Shown: positions 8,857-17,480 of the stretch, piece after piece | Numbering within the stretch: the stretch's first letter is position 1 | Layout of the letters: each line of letters begins with the position of its first letter | Assembly: GCF_007741475.1 (NCBI RefSeq) | Contig: NZ_CP036261.1 | Coordinates: 6,325,798-6,389,797, forward strand | Direction: 5' to 3' | Source of the DNA: Rosistilla ulvae | Lineage (GTDB): Bacteria > Planctomycetota > Planctomycetia > Pirellulales > Pirellulaceae | Length of the DNA stretch: 64,000 nucleotides | Translations under genes and position numbers: made by a program | The notes under the pieces: generated by a model | The model's database searches: none | Seen by the model: only the letters and a program-made list of their open reading frames with translations | Told to the model about the DNA's origin: nothing

Positions 8857-9509
8857 CAGGCAGCTCCCTCCTGGCTCTTCGCTTCGCTCGCTTCACCCTC
8901 TTTTTCGTCTTTGGGCGATCGCTCCGACTTGCCGCTGATCGGGATCGCCAACGGGCCGGCGAAAGCGTCGAAGATGACCAGCACGTTTAACAGCCCGGCG
9001 ATCATCGTGTACCAAGTTCCCATCTCGTATCCGGCGCCGCGCTCGGCATACCAGCCCGCCAAGTCGTCCGCATCGTTCTCCTGCAACGGACGCCGCGGCG
9101 GCGACATAAGTTCGCCAAAATAGGGCTTCCAGTCGGCGGTCGTGACACCGCGAACCGTATGCTTCCGCATGTTGTTCCCTTCGATCAACGCCGGTAATGC
9201 GACAAGGCCAACCGGCAGCTGACACAGGTAGTGCCACCGCTTGTCGCCATTGATCCACGAGGCATAGACGACGTGTCCGCCGCCGATCGCGAAGCCGAAG
9301 AAGTAGGTGACCAGGATGCAGATCATGAACATCCAGCCCTTCCGCGTGCGGCCCTGGTACAGATGCCCCGCACCGGGGATCAACCACGCCAGGACGGCTG
9401 CCAACGCCGGTTTTCGCAAGTAGACCGTTTGCCCATCGACTTCCACGACGCGATCGCCGGGGCCTGGATGGATCGCGGAGGGATTGTTTTCGCTGCGAGA
9501 ACTGGACAT
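8856..9509 (-). CDS. Membrane protein with TM2-like PGAGHLYQGR motif (DUF6677-like)
   Basis: A 217-residue membrane protein. I start at the ATG at 9509 (MSSSRSENNPSAIHPG), which drops a 14-residue extension. After a short cytosolic segment come LRKPALAAVLAWLIPGAGHLYQGRTRKGWMFM, the TM2/DUF6677-type motif (Pro-Gly-x-Gly-His-x-Tyr-x-Gly), then hydrophobic segments at ICILVTYFFGFAIG and YTMIAGLLNVLVIFDAFAGPL. The C-terminal tail is charged. The role of these proteins is unknown. It is coupled to the small membrane protein downstream and diverges from the aldolase gene at 9905. Confidence 0.78.
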   Translation of the reverse strand: MSSSRSENNPSAIHPGPGDRVVEVDGQTVYLRKPALAAVLAWLIPGAGHLYQGRTRKGWMFMICILVTYFFGFAIGGGHVVYASWINGDKRWHYLCQLPVGLVALPALIEGNNMRKHTVRGVTTADWKPYFGELMSPPRRPLQENDADDLAGWYAERGAGYEMGTWYTMIAGLLNVLVIFDAFAGPLAIPISGKSERSPKDEKEGEASEAKSQEGAA

Positions 9510-9904
9510 TGTGGTTCCTGATCGGGACGCCCTGAACGTCACTGCGTCCAACGGCCGGAACGACTATTGTGCCTCAAATTGCTCCCCAGAACCAGATCAT
9601 CCCCCGCGAATCGACGCTCCCTTGGACCCCAGCGCCGCGCGACCGCGATTTGCGGACCAGCGGAGGGATGCGAAGTTGCGTGTTCGAAAAAATTTGCCCA
9701 CCGCAAACGACCCGCCGAGTGCTCGGGAAAGCCCGCGAATTTTGCGACACAAATGTTCAGTTGAACACGACAAACGAATATACTTCCGGCATCCAAAACG
9801 CGTTGAGGTGGCGACGGGTTGTTGGGGGCCGCGATTTTTCGCGTGCCCTGCAAGCGAAGCGAGCCTCGGGCCCCCAGGTTGTCTGCTAGAGCGGAGTGCA
9901 TTGC
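9510..9904. other. Divergent intergenic region
   Basis: About 395 bp separating the membrane-protein pair from the aldolase gene. Overlapping open frames on both strands encode nothing recognisable. It should hold two divergent promoters; no clear operator or hairpin was seen. Confidence 0.4.
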
Positions 9905-10840
9905 ATGAAGACGTCTCGTTTCCCTGCCCCTTTGAGCGGCATCGTGCCACCGCTGGTGACCCCGCTGACGGCTCCCGACAGCTTGCACCATCATGGGCTC
10001 GACAGCTTGCTCGAACATCTGATCTCCGGCGGGGTATCGGGCGTGTTCCTACTGGGGACCTGCGGCGAAGGGCCTGCGTTGCCCTTCAAATTGCAATGCG
10101 AATTGATCGAACGGGCCTGTTCGCAAGTCGACAACCGCGTCCCCGTCTTAGTGGGTGTCAGCAGTCCCTCGCTGGAAGATTCCGTTGGGCTGGCCGAACA
10201 CGCCGCCGATTGCGGTGCGTCGGCGATCGTATCGACGCTACCTTATTACTTCGCGACGGCAGAAGAGCATCAAGCGGGGCATCTGGTCCGGCTAGCCCGC
10301 CGCAGCCCGATCCCCTTAGTCGTCTACAACATGCCGGCTTGCGTGCATCAAACGATTTCGATCCGCACCTTGCAACGGTTGGCCGACGAGCCGAACATCG
10401 CCGGTTTCAAAGACAGCGGCGGCGATATGCAGCGGTTCCGCCAGTACTGCGACCTCGCGATCGCCCGTCGCCCGGAGTGGTGCCGTTTGGTCGGCCCCGA
10501 ACATCTGCTAGCCGAAGCGATTGCGGCCGGAGGCACCGGGGGCGTCAACGGCGGCGCGAATGTTTGCCCGTCGCTGTTTCACCGCATCTATCAAGCCGCT
10601 GTGGCGGAAGATGCTGTCGCGCTGCGCCGTCTGCAAAAGCAAGCCGATGTGTTGGGGCGATTGTACGGTCAGCCTGAAACCATCGGTTCGGTGATCCTTG
10701 GGCTGAAGATGGCTCTCGGTTTGCTGGGGATCTGCGAGCATCATACGACCGAACTCTTCGCTCCGCCGACCAACGAGCAGTGGAAGGCGACCGAAAGCGT
10801 CCTGGCGCAATTGGCCACCTGGGGCTTGGCGTCGGTCTAA
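9905..10840 (+). CDS. Dihydrodipicolinate synthase / N-acetylneuraminate lyase family aldolase
   Basis: A 311-residue class I aldolase of the DapA superfamily. The ATG at 9905 has GGAG at a good distance; an upstream GTG is rejected. The fold is a TIM barrel: the substrate-carboxylate loop reads GTCGEG (residues 51-56, canonical GTTGE), the catalytic Tyr141 is in VVYNMP and the Schiff-base Lys169 in IAGFKD. The Cys in the loop and the absence of other lysine-pathway genes nearby make a sugar-acid or sialic-acid-like pyruvate aldolase as likely as true dihydrodipicolinate synthase. It overlaps the end of the converging nnrE gene by a few bases. Confidence 0.88.
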   Translation: MKTSRFPAPLSGIVPPLVTPLTAPDSLHHHGLDSLLEHLISGGVSGVFLLGTCGEGPALPFKLQCELIERACSQVDNRVPVLVGVSSPSLEDSVGLAEHAADCGASAIVSTLPYYFATAEEHQAGHLVRLARRSPIPLVVYNMPACVHQTISIRTLQRLADEPNIAGFKDSGGDMQRFRQYCDLAIARRPEWCRLVGPEHLLAEAIAAGGTGGVNGGANVCPSLFHRIYQAAVAEDAVALRRLQKQADVLGRLYGQPETIGSVILGLKMALGLLGICEHHTTELFAPPTNEQWKATESVLAQLATWGLASV

Positions 10841-11529
10841 TCGTCGACCGTGTAGCGACGCAGCAGTTCCGCCGGTGCGCCGATCGAAACGACGCGGACC
10901 GCGCCGGTGAAGTCGCTCGCGCCGGGGGCGGCAAAGCCAATCTTTTCAGCGACAAACGTGCATGTCAGGTCGGCGCGAAAGCAGGGATCGCCGGGGGTGC
11001 CCGTGTCGCAATCGAGTCCGCTGGGCAGATCGATCGCTACGCGAACGGCATTGGTCGCGTTGGCGTCGCGGATCGCGTTGGCGATCGTGCCGCGAGGATC
11101 TCCGCTGGCCCCGGTCCCTAACATCGCGTCGACGATACACGATGCATCGCCCAGTTTTCGCTGTAGGCTCGGCAGCGAATGCTCGTCGACGACTTCACAA
11201 GGCAACTTGCTGGCCATCGCGATCTGCCAGTTGGTCAGCGCGTCCCCCGCGAGTCGAGCGGGATCGGCCAGCAGAAAGATGTGGGGCTGGCGTCCCAGCA
11301 GCTGCAGATGGCGGGCGATCACAAACCCATCGCCGCCGTTGTTCCCGCCGCCGCACAGGATCGCAATCTCCGTGGCGGCAGTGAAAGCAGCGATCTGTTC
11401 GGCCGCGCCTCGGCCGGCGTTCTCCATCAGGCAGATGCCTGGCATCGAAAATTCCCCGATCGCGATCTCGTCGATCGCTCGAACCTGTTCCCGCGACAAG
11501 GGCGTGGGCGGATTCATCGGTTGAGTCAT
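10837..11529 (-). CDS. nnrE: NAD(P)H-hydrate epimerase (YjeF N-terminal domain)
   Basis: A 230-residue single-domain NnrE protein that epimerises the R form of damaged NAD(P)HX so that a dehydratase can repair it. The signatures are LSREQVRAIDE, MENAGRGAAEQI, the nucleotide-binding CGGGNNGGDGFVIARHL, and DAMLGTGASGDPRG followed by VAIDLPSGLDCDTG. The C-terminal NnrD kinase/dehydratase domain of the fused bifunctional form is missing; any dehydratase must be elsewhere. The ATG at 11529 is only 2 bp past the nadA stop, so the two form an operon for NAD synthesis and repair. A longer frame with 15 more codons exists but overlaps nadA. Confidence 0.92.
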   Translation of the reverse strand: MTQPMNPPTPLSREQVRAIDEIAIGEFSMPGICLMENAGRGAAEQIAAFTAATEIAILCGGGNNGGDGFVIARHLQLLGRQPHIFLLADPARLAGDALTNWQIAMASKLPCEVVDEHSLPSLQRKLGDASCIVDAMLGTGASGDPRGTIANAIRDANATNAVRVAIDLPSGLDCDTGTPGDPCFRADLTCTFVAEKIGFAAPGASDFTGAVRVVSIGAPAELLRRYTVDD

Positions 11530-11531
11530 CG

Positions 11532-12671
11532 TTATTTCACCGCAAGCATGCGTTCCAGTGCGACCAGCGACCATCGCGAGGTCTCTTCATCGACTTCGAT
11601 TACGTTGACGTTTTCCTTGGCGACCAAGTTTTCCAAGCACCAGCAGAGATGCGCCAGATCGATGCGGTACATCGTCGCGCACATGCAGATCACCGGCGAC
11701 AGGAAATGGATCTCCTGTTCGGGGTGCTCCTGCTTCAATCGGTTCACAAGATGCAATTCGGTTCCGATCGCCCACTTGGTTCCCGCCGGGCTCTCTTTAA
11801 CTGTGTTGATAATCTTGCCGGTGCTGCCCGAAACATCGGCCAGGTCGTTGACGTCTTGCGGACACTCGGGGTGGACCAAGATCTTGATGCCGGGGTGATT
11901 CTTGCGGAACGCGTCGACATGTTCGGGGCGGAACATCTGGTGCACGCTGCAGTGCCCTTTCCACAAGATCACGCGGCTGTCGCGGATCGCTTGTTCGTCG
12001 TTGCCGCCGAGTTCATCTTCGTAGGGATCCCAGACAGGCATCTGGTCGTTGGTGATGTCCATCGTCAGCGCGGTGTTGCGGCCGAGATGTTGATCGGGGA
12101 AGAAGAAGACGCGTTGGCCGCGCTCAAACGCCCACTCCAGGACCGCCCGGGCGTTGCTGCTGGTGCAGACAATCCCGCCATTCCTCCCGCAAAACGCTTT
12201 CAAACTGGCCGCGCTATTGATGTAGGTGACCGGGATCACCGTCTTGGTGTCGATCACTTCGCCCATGTCGGCCCAAGCGTTTTCGACTTGATCGATTGCG
12301 GCCATATCGGCCATCGAGCAACCAGCCGCCATGTCGGGCAGGATCACGCGGACGCGCTGTCCATCGCGCTGTTCCAGTTTCTCGGGGCGGTTTGCCAAGA
12401 TGTCGGCGGTTTCCGCCATGAAGTGGACACCACAAAAAACGATCGTCTTGCAAGCGGCGCTCTCGGCTGCCATCTGGCTCAACTGATAACTGTCCCCACG
12501 CAGATCGCTGTGCTCGATCACTTCGTCCTGCTGATAGTGATGCCCCAGAATCAGCAGCGAATCGCCCAATTGCTGACGCACCGTTTGGATGCGTTGGGAC
12601 AGTTCGGTGTTGGAGAGCGATTTGTAGGGCTTCAGCGGCAATGCCTCCGAAGGTTGGATCGATACAGACAC
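11532..12671 (-). CDS. nadA: Quinolinate synthase NadA
   Basis: About 379 residues; makes quinolinate from iminoaspartate and dihydroxyacetone phosphate in de novo NAD synthesis, using a [4Fe-4S] cluster. Signatures: LILGHHYQQDEV, FCGVHFMAETADIL (cluster Cys), VCTSSNARAVLEWA (second Cys), HPECPQDV, and a late ICMCATMYRIDL segment supplying the third Cys. There is no ATG; GTG codons lie at 12680 and 12671, and AAGGG sits 8 nt before the second, so I use 12671. Neither nadB nor nadC is in the window. It is immediately followed by nnrE. Confidence 0.95.
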   Translation of the reverse strand: MSVSIQPSEALPLKPYKSLSNTELSQRIQTVRQQLGDSLLILGHHYQQDEVIEHSDLRGDSYQLSQMAAESAACKTIVFCGVHFMAETADILANRPEKLEQRDGQRVRVILPDMAAGCSMADMAAIDQVENAWADMGEVIDTKTVIPVTYINSAASLKAFCGRNGGIVCTSSNARAVLEWAFERGQRVFFFPDQHLGRNTALTMDITNDQMPVWDPYEDELGGNDEQAIRDSRVILWKGHCSVHQMFRPEHVDAFRKNHPGIKILVHPECPQDVNDLADVSGSTGKIINTVKESPAGTKWAIGTELHLVNRLKQEHPEQEIHFLSPVICMCATMYRIDLAHLCWCLENLVAKENVNVIEVDEETSRWSLVALERMLAVK

Positions 12672-12734
12672 GAGATACACCCTTATTTATGTTGAGCCAA
12701 CCGTTCGGCGAGTTGGCATGCGATTCAAATGGCA

Positions 12735-14087
12735 TTATACGCCAACGACGACAATCGGCCATCGGCAGTAGCGAGCGATCGGCGGTAGATCGCGGACCGA
12801 GCGGACAAAGACAAACGCTTCATGGCTGGCAATCGTCGTCAGATCGATATCCGCTGCGATTCGCCATTCCTTTTCCAGTCGCCAATCGTGCGTGGTGCCG
12901 CGGTCTTGGAAAAAAGCCTGATCGGCTGGTGCCAACGCGGCAAAATCGTCTGCGTCGCCGTAAATCGCCGGCCGGCTGCCCTGCGTTTCCAGCAGGCTGC
13001 GGTGAATCGCGATCCCATACGGTTCGTAGTCCCAGCGTCCCAGATGGGACCGGAAAACGCGGCTGCCCAGTAGATCGGACAGCGGGCGAGCTGAGAGGCA
13101 GACGACCGGCTGGCCGTCGCGCGTCAGTCGATCGGTCGCCAACAGTCGCCCCGTCTGCAAGATCCGCCGCAGCGTCGCCAGCGGTCCCGATTCGCAAGTG
13201 CAGTCGCCCGAGAGCAGGTCGTCGTGAAAGTCGGCTTCGCTTTGATCGGGCCATGCCCCGTCGCGCTCTCGCGTGCAATGGACCAGATAGGGCCAGTGGT
13301 CGGCATCATCCGATTCCCCACGTTGCGATAACAGTTCGTCGAGCGTTACATGGTTTGTTGGAGCGTCCTCGGGCGGATCGCTCGAGACCCGAGCGTGACG
13401 CGGGGCGAGCATCCAGCCGACGGCACCGCGCTCGATGTGCGACTGGGCAGTCCGGTTCTTGGGATCGATCGCGATCCAAACGCTTGCAGGATTCCAGCGT
13501 CGATCGGACAGGCGTCGCTCGAGCAGTCGATCGATATTGCCGCCGCTGGAGACCAACGGAGCATAGACTCGATCGGCGAGAAAGATCGTCACTGCATCGC
13601 GGCGAGGGGCGTCGGCGATCGCGGTCGATGGAGCGATAGGAGGCGAGATCGCGATCCGGTCGGTTGGCGGATGCTTTTGTATCCGGCCGATCCAGCGGTC
13701 GAAGTCTTCGTTTTCGGGGCTCACGCAGATCGTGATCGCGGGGCAGGCAAAGCGATCGGCAGCCCGCTGGATCCAAGGGGCGGCGGCGGTTCCGTCGCTG
13801 ATCAACAGCGTCGCCGCATCCTGTCGCGTCGCCGCGATCGCTTGACGCAGCAACGCAAACCAATCGTGTCGACGGTGTAGATGGCGGCCGATCCGAGAAC
13901 TGACGACCGCGTAGAGTGGACGCCGCCAACATATGCTGTCGGGAATCCAACAGATGGAATCGCGGGTGCCGTCTGCCGTAGTCTGGCGGATCGCGTCGGG
14001 CAATCCCAGCGTAAACCGTCCCCCGGGCAGATGCAGGGCATCGGCCTGGGCGAGACGTTGCAGCGGCTGGGATTCCGCTGCGTTCAT
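12735..14087 (-). CDS. Unassigned protein: SLOG/Rossmann-like N-terminus plus DUF2971/AbiGi-like C-terminus
   Basis: A 450-residue soluble protein without signal peptide. Residues about 55-125 (YAVVSSRIGRHLHRRHDW, then TLLISDGTAAAPWIQRAADRF and ITICVSP) look like a SLOG or DprA/LOG-type Rossmann domain. Residues about 335-430 (VVCLSARPLSDLL, WDYEPYGIAIHRSLL, RPAIYGD, then WRLEKEWRI) follow the order of motifs in DUF2971/AbiGi proteins, some of which are linked to phage abortive infection. Both assignments are by eye and need a profile search. It lies 6 bp downstream of the NIPSNAP gene and 63 bp upstream of nadA on the same strand, so it may belong to one transcript and need not be a defence gene. 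Confidence 0.7.
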   Translation of the reverse strand: MNAAESQPLQRLAQADALHLPGGRFTLGLPDAIRQTTADGTRDSICWIPDSICWRRPLYAVVSSRIGRHLHRRHDWFALLRQAIAATRQDAATLLISDGTAAAPWIQRAADRFACPAITICVSPENEDFDRWIGRIQKHPPTDRIAISPPIAPSTAIADAPRRDAVTIFLADRVYAPLVSSGGNIDRLLERRLSDRRWNPASVWIAIDPKNRTAQSHIERGAVGWMLAPRHARVSSDPPEDAPTNHVTLDELLSQRGESDDADHWPYLVHCTRERDGAWPDQSEADFHDDLLSGDCTCESGPLATLRRILQTGRLLATDRLTRDGQPVVCLSARPLSDLLGSRVFRSHLGRWDYEPYGIAIHRSLLETQGSRPAIYGDADDFAALAPADQAFFQDRGTTHDWRLEKEWRIAADIDLTTIASHEAFVFVRSVRDLPPIARYCRWPIVVVGV

Positions 14088-14093
14088 CGGATG

Positions 14094-14858
14094 TTACAAC
14101 TGGCTTGCGGGTAGCGGCAACAGGTTCCATTTGTGGATCGTGCTAACCGTATTGGCATAACGTTCCTTCTTGCTCAAAACCTTCCAGTCGGGATGGACGC
14201 GGAACTTCTTCCAACCTTCGTCTTTGGCTTCTTGGTTGGGATAGACAGTCATGTAAGTCAGGTTGGGGATCTTGTCGCCAACGATCGCTTGACCGAAGAA
14301 GATCGGTTGGATTCCGCAGTCCAAGAAGATCGGAACCTCACCCGAATTGAACATCTCCACTTTCAGATCGCCCCGGTGTTCGGTGGCGCTTTCGTAGGTC
14401 CGCAGTTCGAAGATCCGTTGATCTTTGTTTTTGCTAAGCTCCGGCTGATTCAAACGGGGTAGCACGTCGAATGCGATCAACAATTCGCTGCGAACGCGAT
14501 CGAGGATCGGTGTCGACGGTGGAATTTGATTATATTCGGTCGCCGCTTCTGCATAAGCTTTGTCGGCCGCCAGCTTGGCTGGGATTTCGGCAACTTGACC
14601 GGCGTTATCGAGCGGGATCAGGACGAACCGCGATTCCTGCTCTTCGCTCGAATCGGTCTTGAACAAACCGACGGGCTCGATTCCCATCCGGTTCAGGGCG
14701 GGGGCCAACGCGTCGGAAAGATAGGCGTCCAAGAGCGTCGGGTCGGCGTTCTCTTTCAGCTTGTATTGGCGGATTTCGAAATACTGTTTGCCTTCGACAG
14801 CGAAGGATTGCGTCATCATGACACCGGCGATCAGGAGGGAGACGAGAGTTCGGACCAT
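14094..14858 (-). CDS. NIPSNAP-family secreted protein
   Basis: A 254-residue protein starting at the ATG at 14858 (a longer frame has 77 implausible upstream codons). Signal peptide MVRTLVSLLIAGVMMTQSFAVEG, then two NIPSNAP-type ferredoxin-like repeats: YFEIRQYKLKENADPTLLDAYLSDALAPALNRMGIEPVG and RIFELRTYESATEHRGDLKVEMF. The C-terminal part holds YMTVYPNQEAKDEGWKKFRVHPDWK, a typical NIPSNAP end. The biochemical role of planctomycete NIPSNAP proteins is unknown. The gene precedes the SLOG-like gene with a 6-bp gap. Confidence 0.88.
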   Translation of the reverse strand: MVRTLVSLLIAGVMMTQSFAVEGKQYFEIRQYKLKENADPTLLDAYLSDALAPALNRMGIEPVGLFKTDSSEEQESRFVLIPLDNAGQVAEIPAKLAADKAYAEAATEYNQIPPSTPILDRVRSELLIAFDVLPRLNQPELSKNKDQRIFELRTYESATEHRGDLKVEMFNSGEVPIFLDCGIQPIFFGQAIVGDKIPNLTYMTVYPNQEAKDEGWKKFRVHPDWKVLSKKERYANTVSTIHKWNLLPLPASQL

Positions 14859-14944
14859 CGGGGAGGGTTCTCCAATAACTGGAATTTTATCAGGTTGGTG
14901 AGGCGTGCAGATCGCAGCCGGGGAGCCGATATCATAACACAAGA

Positions 14945-15721
14945 TCACTGCGGCGGATCGCTGTTTTGTTCGCCGCCGATTTGCTCTCCCCGAATCACCT
15001 CCGGCTGCAGGTTTGCCGGCAGTTCGGCAGCGATTATCTGCAGCAGCGCAGAGTCGGGCAGGAAGCGACACATAATGTAGTAGCTGCAAGAGAGCCCAAC
15101 GGCGGCGCCCAGGACGACCTTGATCGCTTCAGCGACAAAGCCCATGAACCCGAGGGATCGCCGGCGACGCAATGTGTCGGCGCGGCCGAGCCGCGGAATT
15201 GCGGAGGCATGCCCCGAGCGTGATCCTTCTGCCGGATCGTTGAAGGGGCGACCATGTTGATCGGGATGCGGCGCTGCGTGGTCGTCGAATTCAGCCGGTG
15301 ATTTCGGCCGCTGGCTGGGACGCACCGGCACAGGCTGCGATGTTGCGATCGGTTGTGGTGGAGCTTGGAGCGGAGTTGGTTTGGGAGGTTGGGCAGCGGA
15401 GATCGGTTGCCGATCGGCGGCCACAACGGCTGTCGGATCGATGCGGAAGTGAAGCGTTGGACCGCGCGTCGCCAGGTCGATCGCGGTCTCCGCAACGAGC
15501 CAGTGCCGCGTGTCGGGATGGGCTTCGGCGGGGAACAGCTGCCACGGGCCACTGCTCTCGATCAACCAGCGGTTGGCGACGCGGCGGATCACTGCGTGCG
15601 TGTCGTAGATTCCATCGAGCGGTGGAACGACAAAGTCGCATCGGCTGGCGCAGCCGATCGTGATTTCGTTTTGCGAGAAGACTTGGCGCTGGCCATTGTC
15701 GAGTGAGAGTTCTACAGCCAC
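14945..15721 (-). CDS. FHA-like membrane-anchored protein linked to Hsp70
   Basis: A 258-residue protein. Residues 1-95 read like a degenerate forkhead-associated (FHA) domain: QNEITIGCASRCDFVVPPLDGIYDTHAVIRRVANRWLIES, where THAVI stands in for the canonical SxxH motif. A Pro/Gln-rich linker (about 100-185) leads to a single transmembrane segment near 195-218 (FVAEAIKVVLGAAVGLSCSYYIM) and a short C-terminal tail. FHA domains usually bind phosphothreonine; whether this one does is uncertain given the weak consensus. The start is 7 bp after the Hsp70 stop, so the two are almost certainly co-expressed. Confidence 0.72.
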   Translation of the reverse strand: MAVELSLDNGQRQVFSQNEITIGCASRCDFVVPPLDGIYDTHAVIRRVANRWLIESSGPWQLFPAEAHPDTRHWLVAETAIDLATRGPTLHFRIDPTAVVAADRQPISAAQPPKPTPLQAPPQPIATSQPVPVRPSQRPKSPAEFDDHAAPHPDQHGRPFNDPAEGSRSGHASAIPRLGRADTLRRRRSLGFMGFVAEAIKVVLGAAVGLSCSYYIMCRFLPDSALLQIIAAELPANLQPEVIRGEQIGGEQNSDPPQ

Positions 15722-15728
15722 GATCGAA

Positions 15729-17279
15729 TCAGTCCAAATCGAGGGCGCTGTAGATCTCTTTCATCTTGTCGTTCCAGTCGGTCAACGCGCTGTCGGAGAG
15801 GCCGTTCTGTCGTCGAATCTGTAACCGAGCGGTGATGCCAACGCTCGGCAGGCTGGCGGCGACACCTAACATTCCGTCGGCGTCGTATTGGAACTTCACC
15901 CAGACCGGCGTTCCGGCGGGCAAGCCGGGGGGCAGATCGTGAACTACACACTTGCCGATCATCGTGGAATTCTGGCCGCTGCTGTCGCCCCCTTCGACCA
16001 CCTGCACCGCGACGTTGGGCTGCCCGGATTTGTGGGTCTCAAATTGAGCTGTATGCGATGAAGGGAGAGGCGAGTTGCGGGGAATCATCACGCGATTGCG
16101 AGGTCGCCCGGTCGCCGTTTCAACTCCCAGCACACCCAGGGCGTGCGAATTGACGTTTGTCACTTGAATCGATTCCGGCTGGCCAGCTTCCCGCGACTTC
16201 AAGATCTTGCCGTACAGAGCCGCTCCGTGAGCAACCGCTTCGTCGGCCGAAAGCGATCGATCGGCCGCCCGGCCGCTCTGCTGCTTCAACATCTGGCCAA
16301 CTTGCGGCATCCGCGTCGAACCGCCAACCAGAAGTACCCGCGTGATCTCGTCCCACCCGAGTCCCGCTTCTTTGATGACTTTGTTGACAGTGAACCGTGT
16401 CCGTTCCAACAGATGCGCTGTCAGTTCGTCGAACTCCGCCCGCGTGACAGTTGTCCGCATCACCGCGCCGGCGAATTCGATCAGCACATTGGCCTGCGAC
16501 CGAGCGCTCAGCGTCCGCTTGGCCTCTTCGGCTTCGCGCATGAACCGCGACATCGCACTTGGATCTTGGCAGGGATCGATAAGATGTTCGTCGGCGAATC
16601 GATCGACAAGATGTTTTGCCAAACAGCGATCCCAATCGGTGCCTCCCAGCATCACGTTGCCATCGGTGGCGATCACTTCGTAGTGTTGACCATCGATTCG
16701 CATCACCGACACGTCAAACGTGCCGCCGCCGAGATCGTAGACCAGGATCGTTTCAGCTCGCTGCGATTCGCCTTGAGCATTTAAGAAGCCTTCGGAGACA
16801 CCGTAGGCGATCGCCGCAGCGGTTGGTTCGTTGATCACCGCCAAGACTTCGAGCCCCGCCAGTCGACCGGCGTCTTGAGTGGCGCGGCGTTTGGGTTCGT
16901 TGAAGTAGGCCGGCACCGTGATCACCGCTTTGGTGATCGGGCCAATTTTGTCGGCCGCGTCGCGTTTCAACTTCTCCAGGATCAGCGACTGGATCACCTC
17001 CGGCGGAAACGATTGGCCGCCAAACGATTTGGAGAACATCGGTTTGCCCATCTCCCGCTTGGCAAACTCCGCCACCTTGTCGGGAAACAACGCCGCCGCC
17101 TTGGCCGCCTCTTTGCCGACGACAAACTCGTTTTCTTCAAACAGCACCACGCTGGGAGTTGTCAGGTCTCCCTCGGCATTGGTCACCGTCCGCGGAATCC
17201 CCGCAGCGTCGAGATGGGCGACGACGCTGAAAGTGGTTCCCAGGTCGATGCCGACGATATTGTCTGCTTTTTGGTTCAA
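15729..17279 (-). CDS. Hsp70-family chaperone, C-terminally short
   Basis: A 516-residue Hsp70-type ATPase. The nucleotide-binding domain is complete (IVGIDLGTTFSVV at 9-20, VITVPAYFNEPKRRATQDAGRLAGL, INEPTAAAIAYG, VYDLGGGTFDVSV, LLVGGSTRMPQV) and followed by a beta-sandwich-like domain with VMIPRNSPLPSSHTAQFET. DnaK is about 630-640 residues, so the helical lid is absent or reduced to about 30 residues (TDWNDKMKEIYSALDLD). It is therefore not the housekeeping DnaK. It is followed by the FHA-like gene and, after a repeat-bearing gap, preceded by a J-like gene. Confidence 0.92.
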   Translation of the reverse strand: MNQKADNIVGIDLGTTFSVVAHLDAAGIPRTVTNAEGDLTTPSVVLFEENEFVVGKEAAKAAALFPDKVAEFAKREMGKPMFSKSFGGQSFPPEVIQSLILEKLKRDAADKIGPITKAVITVPAYFNEPKRRATQDAGRLAGLEVLAVINEPTAAAIAYGVSEGFLNAQGESQRAETILVYDLGGGTFDVSVMRIDGQHYEVIATDGNVMLGGTDWDRCLAKHLVDRFADEHLIDPCQDPSAMSRFMREAEEAKRTLSARSQANVLIEFAGAVMRTTVTRAEFDELTAHLLERTRFTVNKVIKEAGLGWDEITRVLLVGGSTRMPQVGQMLKQQSGRAADRSLSADEAVAHGAALYGKILKSREAGQPESIQVTNVNSHALGVLGVETATGRPRNRVMIPRNSPLPSSHTAQFETHKSGQPNVAVQVVEGGDSSGQNSTMIGKCVVHDLPPGLPAGTPVWVKFQYDADGMLGVAASLPSVGITARLQIRRQNGLSDSALTDWNDKMKEIYSALDLD

Positions 17280-17480
17280 GTAGGTGCTGCTCGAAAGAAG
17301 TGAAACGAACGCCGAAAGAGCCCGTTTCCGTTGTTGAAGTTTGCCCGAGGCGTCAATCTGGTCGACGCAAAATCCCCGCTGGAGCCCTATTGTAACAAGA
17401 GGCTCTCAGCGATCGAAGATCCTTTCTCGGGGCGCGTCGGTCGGTTTGATTTCGTTTGCCCGCCTCCCTGCCGCAGCGTT
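17280..17480. other. Upstream region of Hsp70 gene
   Basis: About 200 bp between the Hsp70 start and the tandem repeat. It should carry the Hsp70 promoter; no CIRCE-like inverted repeat (TTAGCACTC type) is visible. Confidence 0.4.

Noticed and set aside
12641-13639. 332-codon plus-strand frame
   Set aside because: Antisense to the SLOG-like gene; Arg/Pro-rich without motifs.
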